Assembly: GCA_015494815.1 (NCBI GenBank)
Contig: WGAK01000051.1
Span: forward strand, 1-8,054
Length of the DNA: 8,054 nucleotides
From: Anaerolineales bacterium
GTDB lineage: Bacteria; Chloroflexota; Anaerolineae; Anaerolineales; DRMV01
Direction: 5' to 3'
Shown: positions 1-6,084 of the stretch, in pieces
How the letters are laid out: each line of letters opens with the position of its first letter
Numbering within the stretch: the stretch's first letter is position 1
The notes under the pieces: generated by a model
Told to the model about the DNA's origin: nothing
The model's database searches: none
What the model saw: the letters and a program-made list of their open reading frames with translations, nothing else
Program-made: the position numbers and the translations under genes

Positions 1-263
1 ACAACGGTGATGCCCGTTTCTTCTTTGAACAGGTCATACACCTCGGGGTCAATGTACTCGGACCAGTTGTAGAAAACGATTTCCTGGGCCGGCTGTACTT
101 CGGCCGGGGCCTGCTCTTGGGTCGGCGCGGCTTGTTCCTGCGTGGTCTCGCCACCCGCCGCGGCTTCGGTGGCCGGGGCTTCGGTCTTGCCGCCACAGGC
201 CACCAGCGCCAACACGGCCAGCAGGGCCATCACCAACCACACCCAACGGGTCGTTCTGCGCAT
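1..263 (-). CDS. potD: Spermidine/putrescine ABC transporter substrate-binding lipoprotein, N-terminal part
   Basis: This is the extracytoplasmic binding protein of the polyamine importer; only the first 87 codons are in the window. The ATG at 263-261 is preceded by a strong AAGGAGGTG ribosome binding site. Residues 1-22 form a signal peptide (Arg-rich start, hydrophobic stretch) ending in the lipobox LVA|C with the lipidated cysteine at about residue 23. An Ala/Glu/Gln/Thr/Pro-rich tether follows, and then the mature domain begins with IVFYNWSEYIDPEVYDLF, closely matching the start of PotD/PotF-type proteins (NWSEYI is typical). It lies 60 nt downstream of potC on the same strand and is probably the last gene of potABCD. 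Family membership is well supported. Which polyamine it binds cannot be told, because the ligand-contact residues lie outside the window. The binding protein could also serve a related cation or opine. Confidence 0.9.
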   Translation of the reverse strand, partial: MRRTTRWVWLVMALLAVLALVACGGKTEAPATEAAAGGETTQEQAAPTQEQAPAEVQPAQEIVFYNWSEYIDPEVYDLFKEETGITV

Positions 264-323
264 CGGAGCACCTCCTTGGGAAAAAGAATCGGCCAAACGG
301 AATCGCACGCCCAGGCCGCGGGG

Positions 324-1205
324 TCAGAACATCTGGATTTTGCGGTCCTCATTGCCCCGCGCGGCCAGCAACGCCAAGGTCACCAGCAGCAACGAAAAGC
401 CCAGCATCAAACTGGAGACCGCGTTGATTTTGGGCGTGACGCCTTTGCGAATCATGCCAAACACGCGTACGGGCAAAGTGTTGAAGCCCGCGCCGCTGGT
501 GAAGAAGGTGATGACGAAATCATCCAGCGACAGGGTAAAGGCCAGCAGCGCGCCGCCCAGCACCCCCGGCATCATCAGGGGCAGGGTCACCCGCCAGAAG
601 GTGCGCCAGGGGGTCGCGTAGAGGTCCTGGGCCGCCTCGTCCAGGGTGCGGTCCATCTGCGCCAGGCGCGCCCGCACCACCACGGCCACGAACGAAATGT
701 TGAAGGCCACATGGCCGATGATGACCGAATAGGGCACGGCCAACCGCAGCCCCGCGATGCTCACCTTCCAGGTCTGAAAGCCGATGCCGCTCAGTTTGAA
801 GAAGGCCAGCAGCATGATGGCCATCGCGATGTCGGGGATGATGATGGGCAGATACAGGGTGATGTCCGCGAACAGCCGGGCCGGGAACCGCCGGTACCGC
901 TCCAGGGCCAGCGCCGCCAAAGTGCCCAACACCGTGGCGATGAGCGTCGAGACCACGGCCACGAACACGCTGTTCCACAACGCCACCATGATTTGGTGGT
1001 CTTGCAGCATGGCTTCATACCACCGCAGGGTGAAGCCCGACCACTTGGACACCGACCGGCTGTCGTTGAACGAGAAGATGACCAGGATGACGATGGGCAG
1101 GTAAAAGAACGCGTAGCCCAAGAAGCCATAGGCTACGAACAGCCCCCGTCGCAGCCAATGGCGGGTTCGGTGCTGGCGGGCAACCTTGGCCGCAGATGCG
1201 GTCAT
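324..1205 (-). CDS. potC: Spermidine/putrescine ABC transporter permease PotC
   Basis: This is an inner-membrane permease of 293 aa, the usual length for PotC. It starts with a short cytoplasmic Arg/Lys-rich tail, then TM1 (about 22-45) ending in FSFND, as in PotC proteins. The EAA cytoplasmic loop that docks on the ATPase begins at E190-A-A and runs to the LPLMMPG segment, followed by AFTLSLDDFVITFF, a strongly PotC-like stretch. Later segments (LPVRVFGMIRKGVTPKIN) also match PotC rather than PotB. In the EAA loop the usual glycine is replaced by tyrosine (EAAQDLY). For the start, GTG (1208-1206) and ATG (1205-1203) are adjacent and in frame. The AAGGAGG at 1218-1212 is 6 nt from the ATG but only 3 nt from the GTG, so ATG is chosen. 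The ATG overlaps the potB stop by one base (TGATG), indicating translational coupling. It should pair with PotB to form the pore. Confidence 0.93.
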   Translation of the reverse strand: MTASAAKVARQHRTRHWLRRGLFVAYGFLGYAFFYLPIVILVIFSFNDSRSVSKWSGFTLRWYEAMLQDHQIMVALWNSVFVAVVSTLIATVLGTLAALALERYRRFPARLFADITLYLPIIIPDIAMAIMLLAFFKLSGIGFQTWKVSIAGLRLAVPYSVIIGHVAFNISFVAVVVRARLAQMDRTLDEAAQDLYATPWRTFWRVTLPLMMPGVLGGALLAFTLSLDDFVITFFTSGAGFNTLPVRVFGMIRKGVTPKINAVSSLMLGFSLLLVTLALLAARGNEDRKIQMF

Positions 1206-2077
1206 CACAAGCCTCCTTGTCCGGCCCGGTCACCGCCGGTGCGGAAGTACACCAGCGTGGCCAGCAACATCACGGCCATCATGAGCACCGACAACGCGGA
1301 GCCAAAGGGCCAGTCATGCGCGCCCAGGAACTGGTTGGTGATGACATTGCCAATCATCAGGCGTTTGCCCCCGCCCAAAATGGCCGGCGTGACGAACGCG
1401 CCCAGCGAGGGGATGAACACCAGCATGGTCCCGGCTACCACCCCCGGCAACGACAGGGGCCAAATCACCCGCCGGAACACCTGCCAACCCGACGCGTACA
1501 GGTCTTCGGCGGCCTCCAGCAGGCGATGGTCAATTTGCTCCAGGGCCGCGTAGATGGGCAAAATCATGTCCGGCATCCAGCCATACACCAGCCCCAGGGT
1601 GATGGCGAAGGTGTTGCCAAACAGCGGCAGTGGCTTGTCGAGAAGCCCCCACTGCATCAGCCACACATTGATGAGCCCGGTGTTGGTGCGCAACAGAGTG
1701 AGCCAGGCGTAGGTGCGCACCAGGAAGTTGGTCCAGAAAGGAATCATCAGCGCCAGCACCAGCGCGTTGCGGGTTTTCTCCGGCCGGGTGGCGATGAAGT
1801 AGGCCAGCGGATACCCGAAAAGCAGGCTGAAGAACGCAGTCAAGAAGGCTATCCAAAGGGAGTACAGGAAAGTTTTGAAATACAGCGGGTCGAACACGCG
1901 GCGGTAGTTGTCTAAGGACCACTTCCACACCACGCCGCCGTAGACATCCCGCTGCAGGAAACTGTACACCACGATGATGCCCAGAGGGATGATGAAGAAG
2001 AGCAGCAGCCACAGAAACGACGGGGCCAGCAGCAGCCAGGCCCGCAAGGCGGGGTAACGGCGCAGGGCATCGTTCAC
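1205..2077 (-). CDS. potB: Spermidine/putrescine ABC transporter permease PotB
   Basis: This is an inner-membrane permease of 290 aa that pairs with PotC. It has about six TM segments, beginning with TM1 (about 13-38, LLAPSFLWLLLFFIIPLG), a typical PotB start. The region around residues 111-125 (MIPFWTNFLVRTYAW) is highly characteristic of PotB/PotH. The EAA loop starts at E188-A-A and ends at LPG (210-212), followed by FIPSLGAFVTPAILGG, again PotB-like. As in its partner, the EAA glycine is a tyrosine (EAAEDLY). The chosen start is the GTG at 2077-2075, with a GGAGGG ribosome binding site about 4-5 nt upstream. The reading frame stays open much further upstream, but only as a shadow inside potA. 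The start codon overlaps the potA stop as GTGA, a classic coupled junction. The stop overlaps the potC start. Confidence 0.93.
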   Translation of the reverse strand: MNDALRRYPALRAWLLLAPSFLWLLLFFIIPLGIIVVYSFLQRDVYGGVVWKWSLDNYRRVFDPLYFKTFLYSLWIAFLTAFFSLLFGYPLAYFIATRPEKTRNALVLALMIPFWTNFLVRTYAWLTLLRTNTGLINVWLMQWGLLDKPLPLFGNTFAITLGLVYGWMPDMILPIYAALEQIDHRLLEAAEDLYASGWQVFRRVIWPLSLPGVVAGTMLVFIPSLGAFVTPAILGGGKRLMIGNVITNQFLGAHDWPFGSALSVLMMAVMLLATLVYFRTGGDRAGQGGL

Positions 2078-3183
2078 GAGTCCCTCCGAAAGACGCGGGT
2101 GGCCTCGCTGGGCCACACCACAATCACATGCTCGCCGCGCTGGAACACATCGGCGTCGCCGCGGCCTACGGGCAGGCGCACGTGCAGCGAGCACTCGCCC
2201 GCAAGGTGAATCTCGTAGCGAATGTCCAGGCCGTGGTAGATGACATGGCGCACGATGCCTTCGACACGATTCCACGGCCCACCCTCGGGAGCGGTGTTGG
2301 GGCGATGCAGCCACATCCGCTCGGGCCGCACCGCGGCCACCGCGGGCGCGCCCGCGTTCAGCGACGGCTCGGCCCACCCGGCTTGCAGGCGCGCGCCCCC
2401 GGCCGTGAGCACCTCCACCGTCGAGCCCACCCGCAGCACCTCCACGGGGATGAAGTTGGTCTCGCCGATGAAATCGGCCACGAACAGGGTGCGCGGCTGT
2501 TCATACACCTCGGGCGGCGGCCCCACCTGCAACACCCGGCCGTGATTCATGACCGCGATGCGGTCGGCCATGGTGATGGCCTCTTCCTGGTCGTGGGTCA
2601 CATACACGAACGTGATGCCCACCTGCTCCTGGATGGCCTTGAGTTCCAACTGCATGGCCTTGCGCAACTTCAGGTCCAGCGCGCCCAGGGGCTCATCCAG
2701 CAGCAGCACCTTGGGCTGATTAATCAGCGCGCGGGCCAGAGCCACCCGTTGCTGCTCACCACCCGAAAGTTGATGCGGGCGCCGTTTCTCGTAGCCGCTC
2801 AAACGCACCAGGTTCAGCATCTCCCCCACCCGACGGCGAATCTCGTCTTTGGGCACCCCGCGCATCTCCAGGCCAAAGGCGATGTTTTGCGCCACGGTCA
2901 TGTGCGGGAACAAAGCATAATTTTGAAACACGGTGTTCACCGGGCGCTGGTAGGGCGGCTTGTAACCCTGGGGCTCGCCCTCGATGAGCACCTCGCCCTC
3001 GGTGGGCAACTCGAAGCCGCCAATCATGCGCAAGGTCGTGGTCTTGCCCGACCCGCTGGGGCCCAACAAGGCGAAGAACTCGCCCGGCGCAATCTGCAGC
3101 GACACATGGTCAACGGCGACGACATCGTCGAAACGCTTGACGACATCGCGCAGTTCAACGGCGGGGACAGAAGCATCGGACAC
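2074..3183 (-). CDS. potA: Spermidine/putrescine ABC transporter ATP-binding protein PotA
   Basis: This is the cytoplasmic ATPase of the polyamine importer, 369 aa, normal for the family. Visible motifs are Walker A GPSGSGKT (41-48), Q-loop Q87 in VFQNYALFPHM, signature LSGGEQQ (139-145), Walker B VLLLDEP (159-165), D-loop GALD (167-170) and switch His H197 in VTHDQEEA. The sequence then continues into a C-terminal TOBE-type domain (about 285-369), expected in the PotA/MalK/FbpC group. The neighbours, PotB, PotC and PotD, fix the substrate class as polyamine. The start chosen is GTG 3183-3181, with GGAG 7 nt upstream. An in-frame ATG at 3228-3226 would add 15 residues but has no ribosome binding site and sits only about 8-10 nt from the predicted transcription start. 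ATGs further up lie at or before the promoter. It is first gene of potABCD, and all catalytic motifs are intact. Confidence 0.95.
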   Translation of the reverse strand: MSDASVPAVELRDVVKRFDDVVAVDHVSLQIAPGEFFALLGPSGSGKTTTLRMIGGFELPTEGEVLIEGEPQGYKPPYQRPVNTVFQNYALFPHMTVAQNIAFGLEMRGVPKDEIRRRVGEMLNLVRLSGYEKRRPHQLSGGEQQRVALARALINQPKVLLLDEPLGALDLKLRKAMQLELKAIQEQVGITFVYVTHDQEEAITMADRIAVMNHGRVLQVGPPPEVYEQPRTLFVADFIGETNFIPVEVLRVGSTVEVLTAGGARLQAGWAEPSLNAGAPAVAAVRPERMWLHRPNTAPEGGPWNRVEGIVRHVIYHGLDIRYEIHLAGECSLHVRLPVGRGDADVFQRGEHVIVVWPSEATRVFRRDS

Positions 3184-3242
3184 AGGCAAACTCCAAAGCG
3201 AAAACGCGGCCTTTGTGGGGGACTTCATTCGAAAGTGAGCGT

Positions 3243-3271
3243 ATTGTACAAAGAAAATCCGATTTTTGCAA
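3243..3271 (-). promoter_or_regulatory. Predicted sigma-70-type promoter of potABCD
   Basis: Reading the minus strand, a -35 TTGCAA (3271-3266, 4/6 to TTGACA), a 17-bp spacer and a -10 TACAAT (3248-3243, 5/6 to TATAAT) lie just upstream of potA. The predicted transcription start is near 3236, giving an untranslated leader of about 53 nt to the GTG at 3183. The AT-rich stretch stands out against very GC-rich surroundings. Confidence 0.72.
3254..3266. promoter_or_regulatory. 13-bp palindrome in the pot promoter spacer, candidate operator
   Basis: AAAATC-C-GATTTT is a perfect 6-bp inverted repeat around one central base. It fills most of the spacer between the -35 and -10 boxes and touches the first base of the -35. 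A repressor bound here would block RNA polymerase. No regulator gene is in the window, and an A/T palindrome can arise by chance, so the operator role is an inference. Confidence 0.35.
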
Positions 3272-3279
3272 GCAATTGC
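3272..3279. promoter_or_regulatory. GCAATTGC palindrome immediately upstream of the pot -35
   Basis: This is a perfect 8-bp palindrome directly abutting the TTGCAA -35 box (TTGCAAGCAATTGC on the plus strand). It could be a second protein-binding site or simply part of the AT-rich upstream promoter DNA. There is no independent support. Confidence 0.2.
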
Positions 3280-3308
3280 CCCTATCTGCGTGGGAACGGG
3301 CAATTTGG

Positions 3309-3334
3309 GGCCCGGCGGGCCGCGCAAATGCGCG
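3309..3334 (-). terminator. Two adjacent GC hairpins after the PolX-like gene, possible weak terminator
   Basis: After the stop codon at 3346, the minus-strand transcript would first form CGCGC-ATTT-GCGCG (3334-3321) and then GGCCC-GCC-GGGCC (3321-3309); the two share a base. Both have short 5-bp stems. The following sequence is CCCAAATTG rather than a U-tract, so this is not a standard intrinsic terminator. It sits where a boundary between the two transcription units would be expected. Confidence 0.3.
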
Positions 3335-3345
3335 CGTCTACCCGA

Positions 3346-5091
3346 CTATGCGGTCCCGCGCTTGCGGGCCAAATGCTGTAGCAGGCGCTCGGGCGCCCAG
3401 GTGTTGAGCACCTGCGCGGCCTCGGCCCCGGCCTGCCGGGCCACGGCCAGGCCATACGGCCAATAGTCCAACTCCGCGGCCCGATGCGCGTCGGTGTCAA
3501 TGCTAAGCCAGGCCCCGGCCTGCACGGCCAGCCGCGCATGCTCGGCGCGCAAATCCAGGCGATGGGGGTTGGCGTTGATTTCCAGCGCCACGCCGTGCGC
3601 GGCCGCGGCGCGCACGATTTGCGCCATGTCGGGCGCCAGCCCCGCGCGACGGGGCAACAGCCGCCCCGTGGGATGCCCCAGAATGTGCACCCGCGGGTGC
3701 TGCACCGCGCGCAACAGGCGGGCGGTGGCCTGGGCCGGGTCCTGTTCCAGGGCCTGATGGGGCGAGGCAATCACCACATCCAGTTGGGCCAGCACCTCAT
3801 CGGGATAGTCCAGCCGCCCATCGGGCAGAATGTCCACCTCCGCGCCCTGGAGCAAACGCAGGCCCGAGCCCAGGTCGGCCTGCACGGCTTGAATCTCGGC
3901 GCGTTGGCGGGCCAGGTCGTCGGCCGAGAGGCCCCCGGCCACTTTGAGGCTGACAGAATGGTCGGTGATGGCCAGCACCCGCAGGCCCCGGTCCAAGGCG
4001 GCGCGGGCCAGGGCCCGCACATCCAGATGGCCGTCGCTCCAGGTGGTGTGGGCGTGCAACTCGGCCCGGCGGGGGACATCCCAGGGCAGCCGCGCGGTCA
4101 GGGCGCGCGCCCAGGCCTGGGCATCGTCCAAAGGCAGCGCCCACTCCCGCGCACACGGCGGAATCCACGGCAGGTCCAGCGCGGCGTACACCTGGGCCTC
4201 GGAAGCCGCGGGCAGGGGCCGGCCCCCGGCGTCGTACAGCCCCGCGGGGGTCAGGCGCAGCCCCCGGGCCGCGGCGTGGGCCTGCAACGCGGCCCAATGC
4301 GCATCGGGGCCCGTGGTAGCCAGCCACGCGGCGCCCCAGGTCTCGGGGCGGGTCCAATGCACCTGCACGGTGCAGTCCAGCGCCGTCGCCACGGCCCAGA
4401 TGTGCGAGTCCACCACCTCCACAGCGCGCACCAGCGGGTCGTCGGCCAGGGCGTCGGCCGGGGGCGGCGTGGCCGCTGCGGCCAACACGCGCACCTGGGG
4501 CACCAGCGCGGCCCAGCGCCGCACCGCGCCCGTGGGGGCCGCCCGCACCACCGCCGCGTGGTCCAGCAAGCGCGCCGCCAGGGTGCGGGCCAGGCCCCAG
4601 GCTGCGTCCAGGCGCAGAGGCGCGGCCGCGTCGAGGGAGCGGGCCTCCAGCGCCTGTCGCAGGCGTTGCAGCGTGCGCGGGCCCAGGCCCCGAATGCCCC
4701 GTACCCGACCCGCGACCAACGCCGCGTGCAGGTCCGCGGTGGAGGTCAGGCCCAGTTGCTGCCACAGAGCTCGCACCCGGCTGGGCCCCAGGCCGGGAAG
4801 TTCCAGCAGTTCCAGCAGGCCCGGCGGCACTTCCGCCTCCAGGCGCTCCAGGTAGGCCAGACGCCCGGTGCGCAGCAATTCGTCCACCTTCTTGGCCAGG
4901 GCCGGACCGATGTGAGGCAGGTCGGTCAGGCGTCCCGCGCGCCAGACCACCCGAATGTCCTCGGGCCAATGGCGCAGGGTCTCGGCCGCGCGGCCATAGG
5001 CGCGAATCTTGAACGCGTCGTCGCCGCGAATTTGCAGCAGCGCGGCGATGCGCTGGAAGGCTCGCGCGACCAGTTTGTTGTACACGGTCAT
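3346..5091 (-). CDS. PolX-family protein with apparently inactive polymerase palm and intact PHP phosphoesterase domain
   Basis: At 581 aa this is the size of bacterial DNA polymerase X, a repair enzyme combining a Pol-beta-type core with a C-terminal PHP 3'-5' exonuclease. The order is an N-terminal 8-kDa-like helical region with helix-hairpin-helix (LPHIGPALAKKV, 58-69), a second HhH (LPGLGPSRV, 98-106), a third (IRGLGPRTL, 133-141), palm/thumb remnants (about 155-315) and PHP (343-575). PHP metal ligands are all visible: H346, H348, D353, H378, E418, H445, H473, D534, H536. In the palm, the usual GS-x-RR...GDIDIL block aligns without gaps to GAVRR (188-192) and PQVRVL (198-203), so both catalytic Asp are Q199 and R201. 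The third Asp, usually in VDLRVV, is Gln or His in VQVHW (242-246). It is therefore likely a DNA-binding PHP exonuclease/phosphoesterase rather than a polymerase. The ATG at 5091 has AGGAGG 8 nt upstream, and the gene lies 16 nt after the EamA gene. Confidence 0.9.
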   Translation of the reverse strand: MTVYNKLVARAFQRIAALLQIRGDDAFKIRAYGRAAETLRHWPEDIRVVWRAGRLTDLPHIGPALAKKVDELLRTGRLAYLERLEAEVPPGLLELLELPGLGPSRVRALWQQLGLTSTADLHAALVAGRVRGIRGLGPRTLQRLRQALEARSLDAAAPLRLDAAWGLARTLAARLLDHAAVVRAAPTGAVRRWAALVPQVRVLAAAATPPPADALADDPLVRAVEVVDSHIWAVATALDCTVQVHWTRPETWGAAWLATTGPDAHWAALQAHAAARGLRLTPAGLYDAGGRPLPAASEAQVYAALDLPWIPPCAREWALPLDDAQAWARALTARLPWDVPRRAELHAHTTWSDGHLDVRALARAALDRGLRVLAITDHSVSLKVAGGLSADDLARQRAEIQAVQADLGSGLRLLQGAEVDILPDGRLDYPDEVLAQLDVVIASPHQALEQDPAQATARLLRAVQHPRVHILGHPTGRLLPRRAGLAPDMAQIVRAAAAHGVALEINANPHRLDLRAEHARLAVQAGAWLSIDTDAHRAAELDYWPYGLAVARQAGAEAAQVLNTWAPERLLQHLARKRGTA

Positions 5092-5107
5092 ACGACGTGC
5101 CTCCTGC

Positions 5108-6052
5108 TCACGAGAACGCGGGCGGCTCCAGCCATTGCAGCCAGCCGCCCCGACCGGGTTTGGGCGGCGCGGTGGGATGGTCCCAACGGCCCAGGGCCAT
5201 CACCAACAGCAACAGCGCCGCGCCCCACCACTGCCGCACCGTCAGGCTTTCCCCCAACCACCAGTGGGCAAAGGCCACGGTGACCACCAACTCACCCAGG
5301 CCCAGCAGCGCGGTGTGCATGCCGCCGATGCGCTTGACGCCCATGAACAGGGTCAGCCGCGAGAGGAAGGTCACCAGCGTGAGGGCCAGGATAGGGCCGC
5401 CCACCTCGGGCCGCCACGGCCCGGGGCCGCCGCCGCTGACGGCGTAGGCCACGACCACCACCGCGCTCATGGCGCTCAGGGTGTACAGGGTCACGGTGGG
5501 CGCGGGGGCTTCGTACAGCACCCGCTGGTTCACGGGCAAATGCAGGGCATACAGGGCCGAAGCCGTCAGCATCATGGCCACGCCGGTCCAGTCCACCGGG
5601 CCGCGGCTGCCGCCCACGGTGAGCCAGTAGACCGCGGGCACGGCCAGGGCCAGGCGCAGCCAGGTCAGGCGTGAGGGACGCTGGCGGTCGAGCCAGAGCC
5701 ACAGCCCCACGAAGATGGGGTACAGGGAGTACAGCAACTGGCCCAGCGCGGCGTCAATGCGCCCTAAGGCGCTGTAGTAGAACAGCGAGCCCGTGCCGTT
5801 GATGAAGCCCGCCAGCAAGCAACCCCACAGGCCCAGCCGGTGGATGTACAGCCAGTGCGGACGCTTCCAGCGCAGCAGGCCATAAAGCAACAGGGTGGCC
5901 AGCACCGTGCGCCAGGCCGCCACCCCCAGCGGCGCCATGCCCCGCACGATGGCCAGTTTGCCGAAGATGGGCGTCAGGCCCAGGAAGAACGCCGACAACA
6001 ACGCGGAGCCGATGCCGACTTGCCGCCAACGGCTGCCCTTACGCGCCTCCAT
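5108..6052 (-). CDS. EamA/DMT-family membrane transporter
   Basis: This is a 314-aa integral membrane protein of the drug/metabolite transporter superfamily, probably with ten TM helices in two EamA repeats. The first repeat begins near residue 12 (SALLSAFFLGLTPIFGKLA, then APLGVAAWRTVLATLLLYG), and the second near 160 (WTGVAMMLTASALYALHLPV) runs to the end. The typical late motif is LLGLGELVVTVAFAHWWLGESLT, matching the EamA segment where a conserved Glu precedes the final helices. Relatives export amino acids, nucleosides or other metabolites, and the substrate cannot be read from sequence. The start is the ATG at 6052-6050 with GGAGGGG just upstream; an in-frame GTG at 6064 lacks a usable site. 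It lies 32 nt after the PLP-enzyme/receiver gene, and its stop sits 2 nt before the ribosome binding site of the PolX-like gene, so the three are probably co-transcribed. Confidence 0.88.
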   Translation of the reverse strand: MEARKGSRWRQVGIGSALLSAFFLGLTPIFGKLAIVRGMAPLGVAAWRTVLATLLLYGLLRWKRPHWLYIHRLGLWGCLLAGFINGTGSLFYYSALGRIDAALGQLLYSLYPIFVGLWLWLDRQRPSRLTWLRLALAVPAVYWLTVGGSRGPVDWTGVAMMLTASALYALHLPVNQRVLYEAPAPTVTLYTLSAMSAVVVVAYAVSGGGPGPWRPEVGGPILALTLVTFLSRLTLFMGVKRIGGMHTALLGLGELVVTVAFAHWWLGESLTVRQWWGAALLLLVMALGRWDHPTAPPKPGRGGWLQWLEPPAFS

Positions 6053-6084
6053 GAACCCCTCCACCCTTCAAGGGATGGAACTGC

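Noticed and set aside
117..1553. 478-aa plus-strand open frame
   Set aside because: Antisense to potD, potC and potB; the translation is rich in Gln, His, Arg and Gly with no recognisable domain, as expected from GC-rich coding DNA read backwards.
2078..2377. Possible 100-residue N-terminal extension of PotB
   Set aside because: It overlaps the end of potA in another frame, has Arg/Ala-rich shadow composition, and a good ribosome binding site supports the GTG at 2077.
2128..3381. 417-aa plus-strand open frame
   Set aside because: Fully antisense to potA and its promoter; low-complexity His/Arg/Gln-rich product with no family resemblance.
3797..4969. 390-aa minus-strand frame within the PolX-like gene
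   Set aside because: Alternative frame of a well-supported gene; Gly/Arg/Pro-rich composition typical of a GC-rich out-of-frame shadow.
3484..5283. 599-aa plus-strand open frame
   Set aside because: Antisense to the PolX-like gene, which has clear domains; the product is Gly/Gln/Arg-rich and runs past the gene boundary without a motif.
6064..6074. CCCTTCAAGGG palindrome between the PLP-enzyme and EamA genes
   Set aside because: Five-base arms with a single-base centre cannot form a usable hairpin, and there is no U-tract; probably chance.
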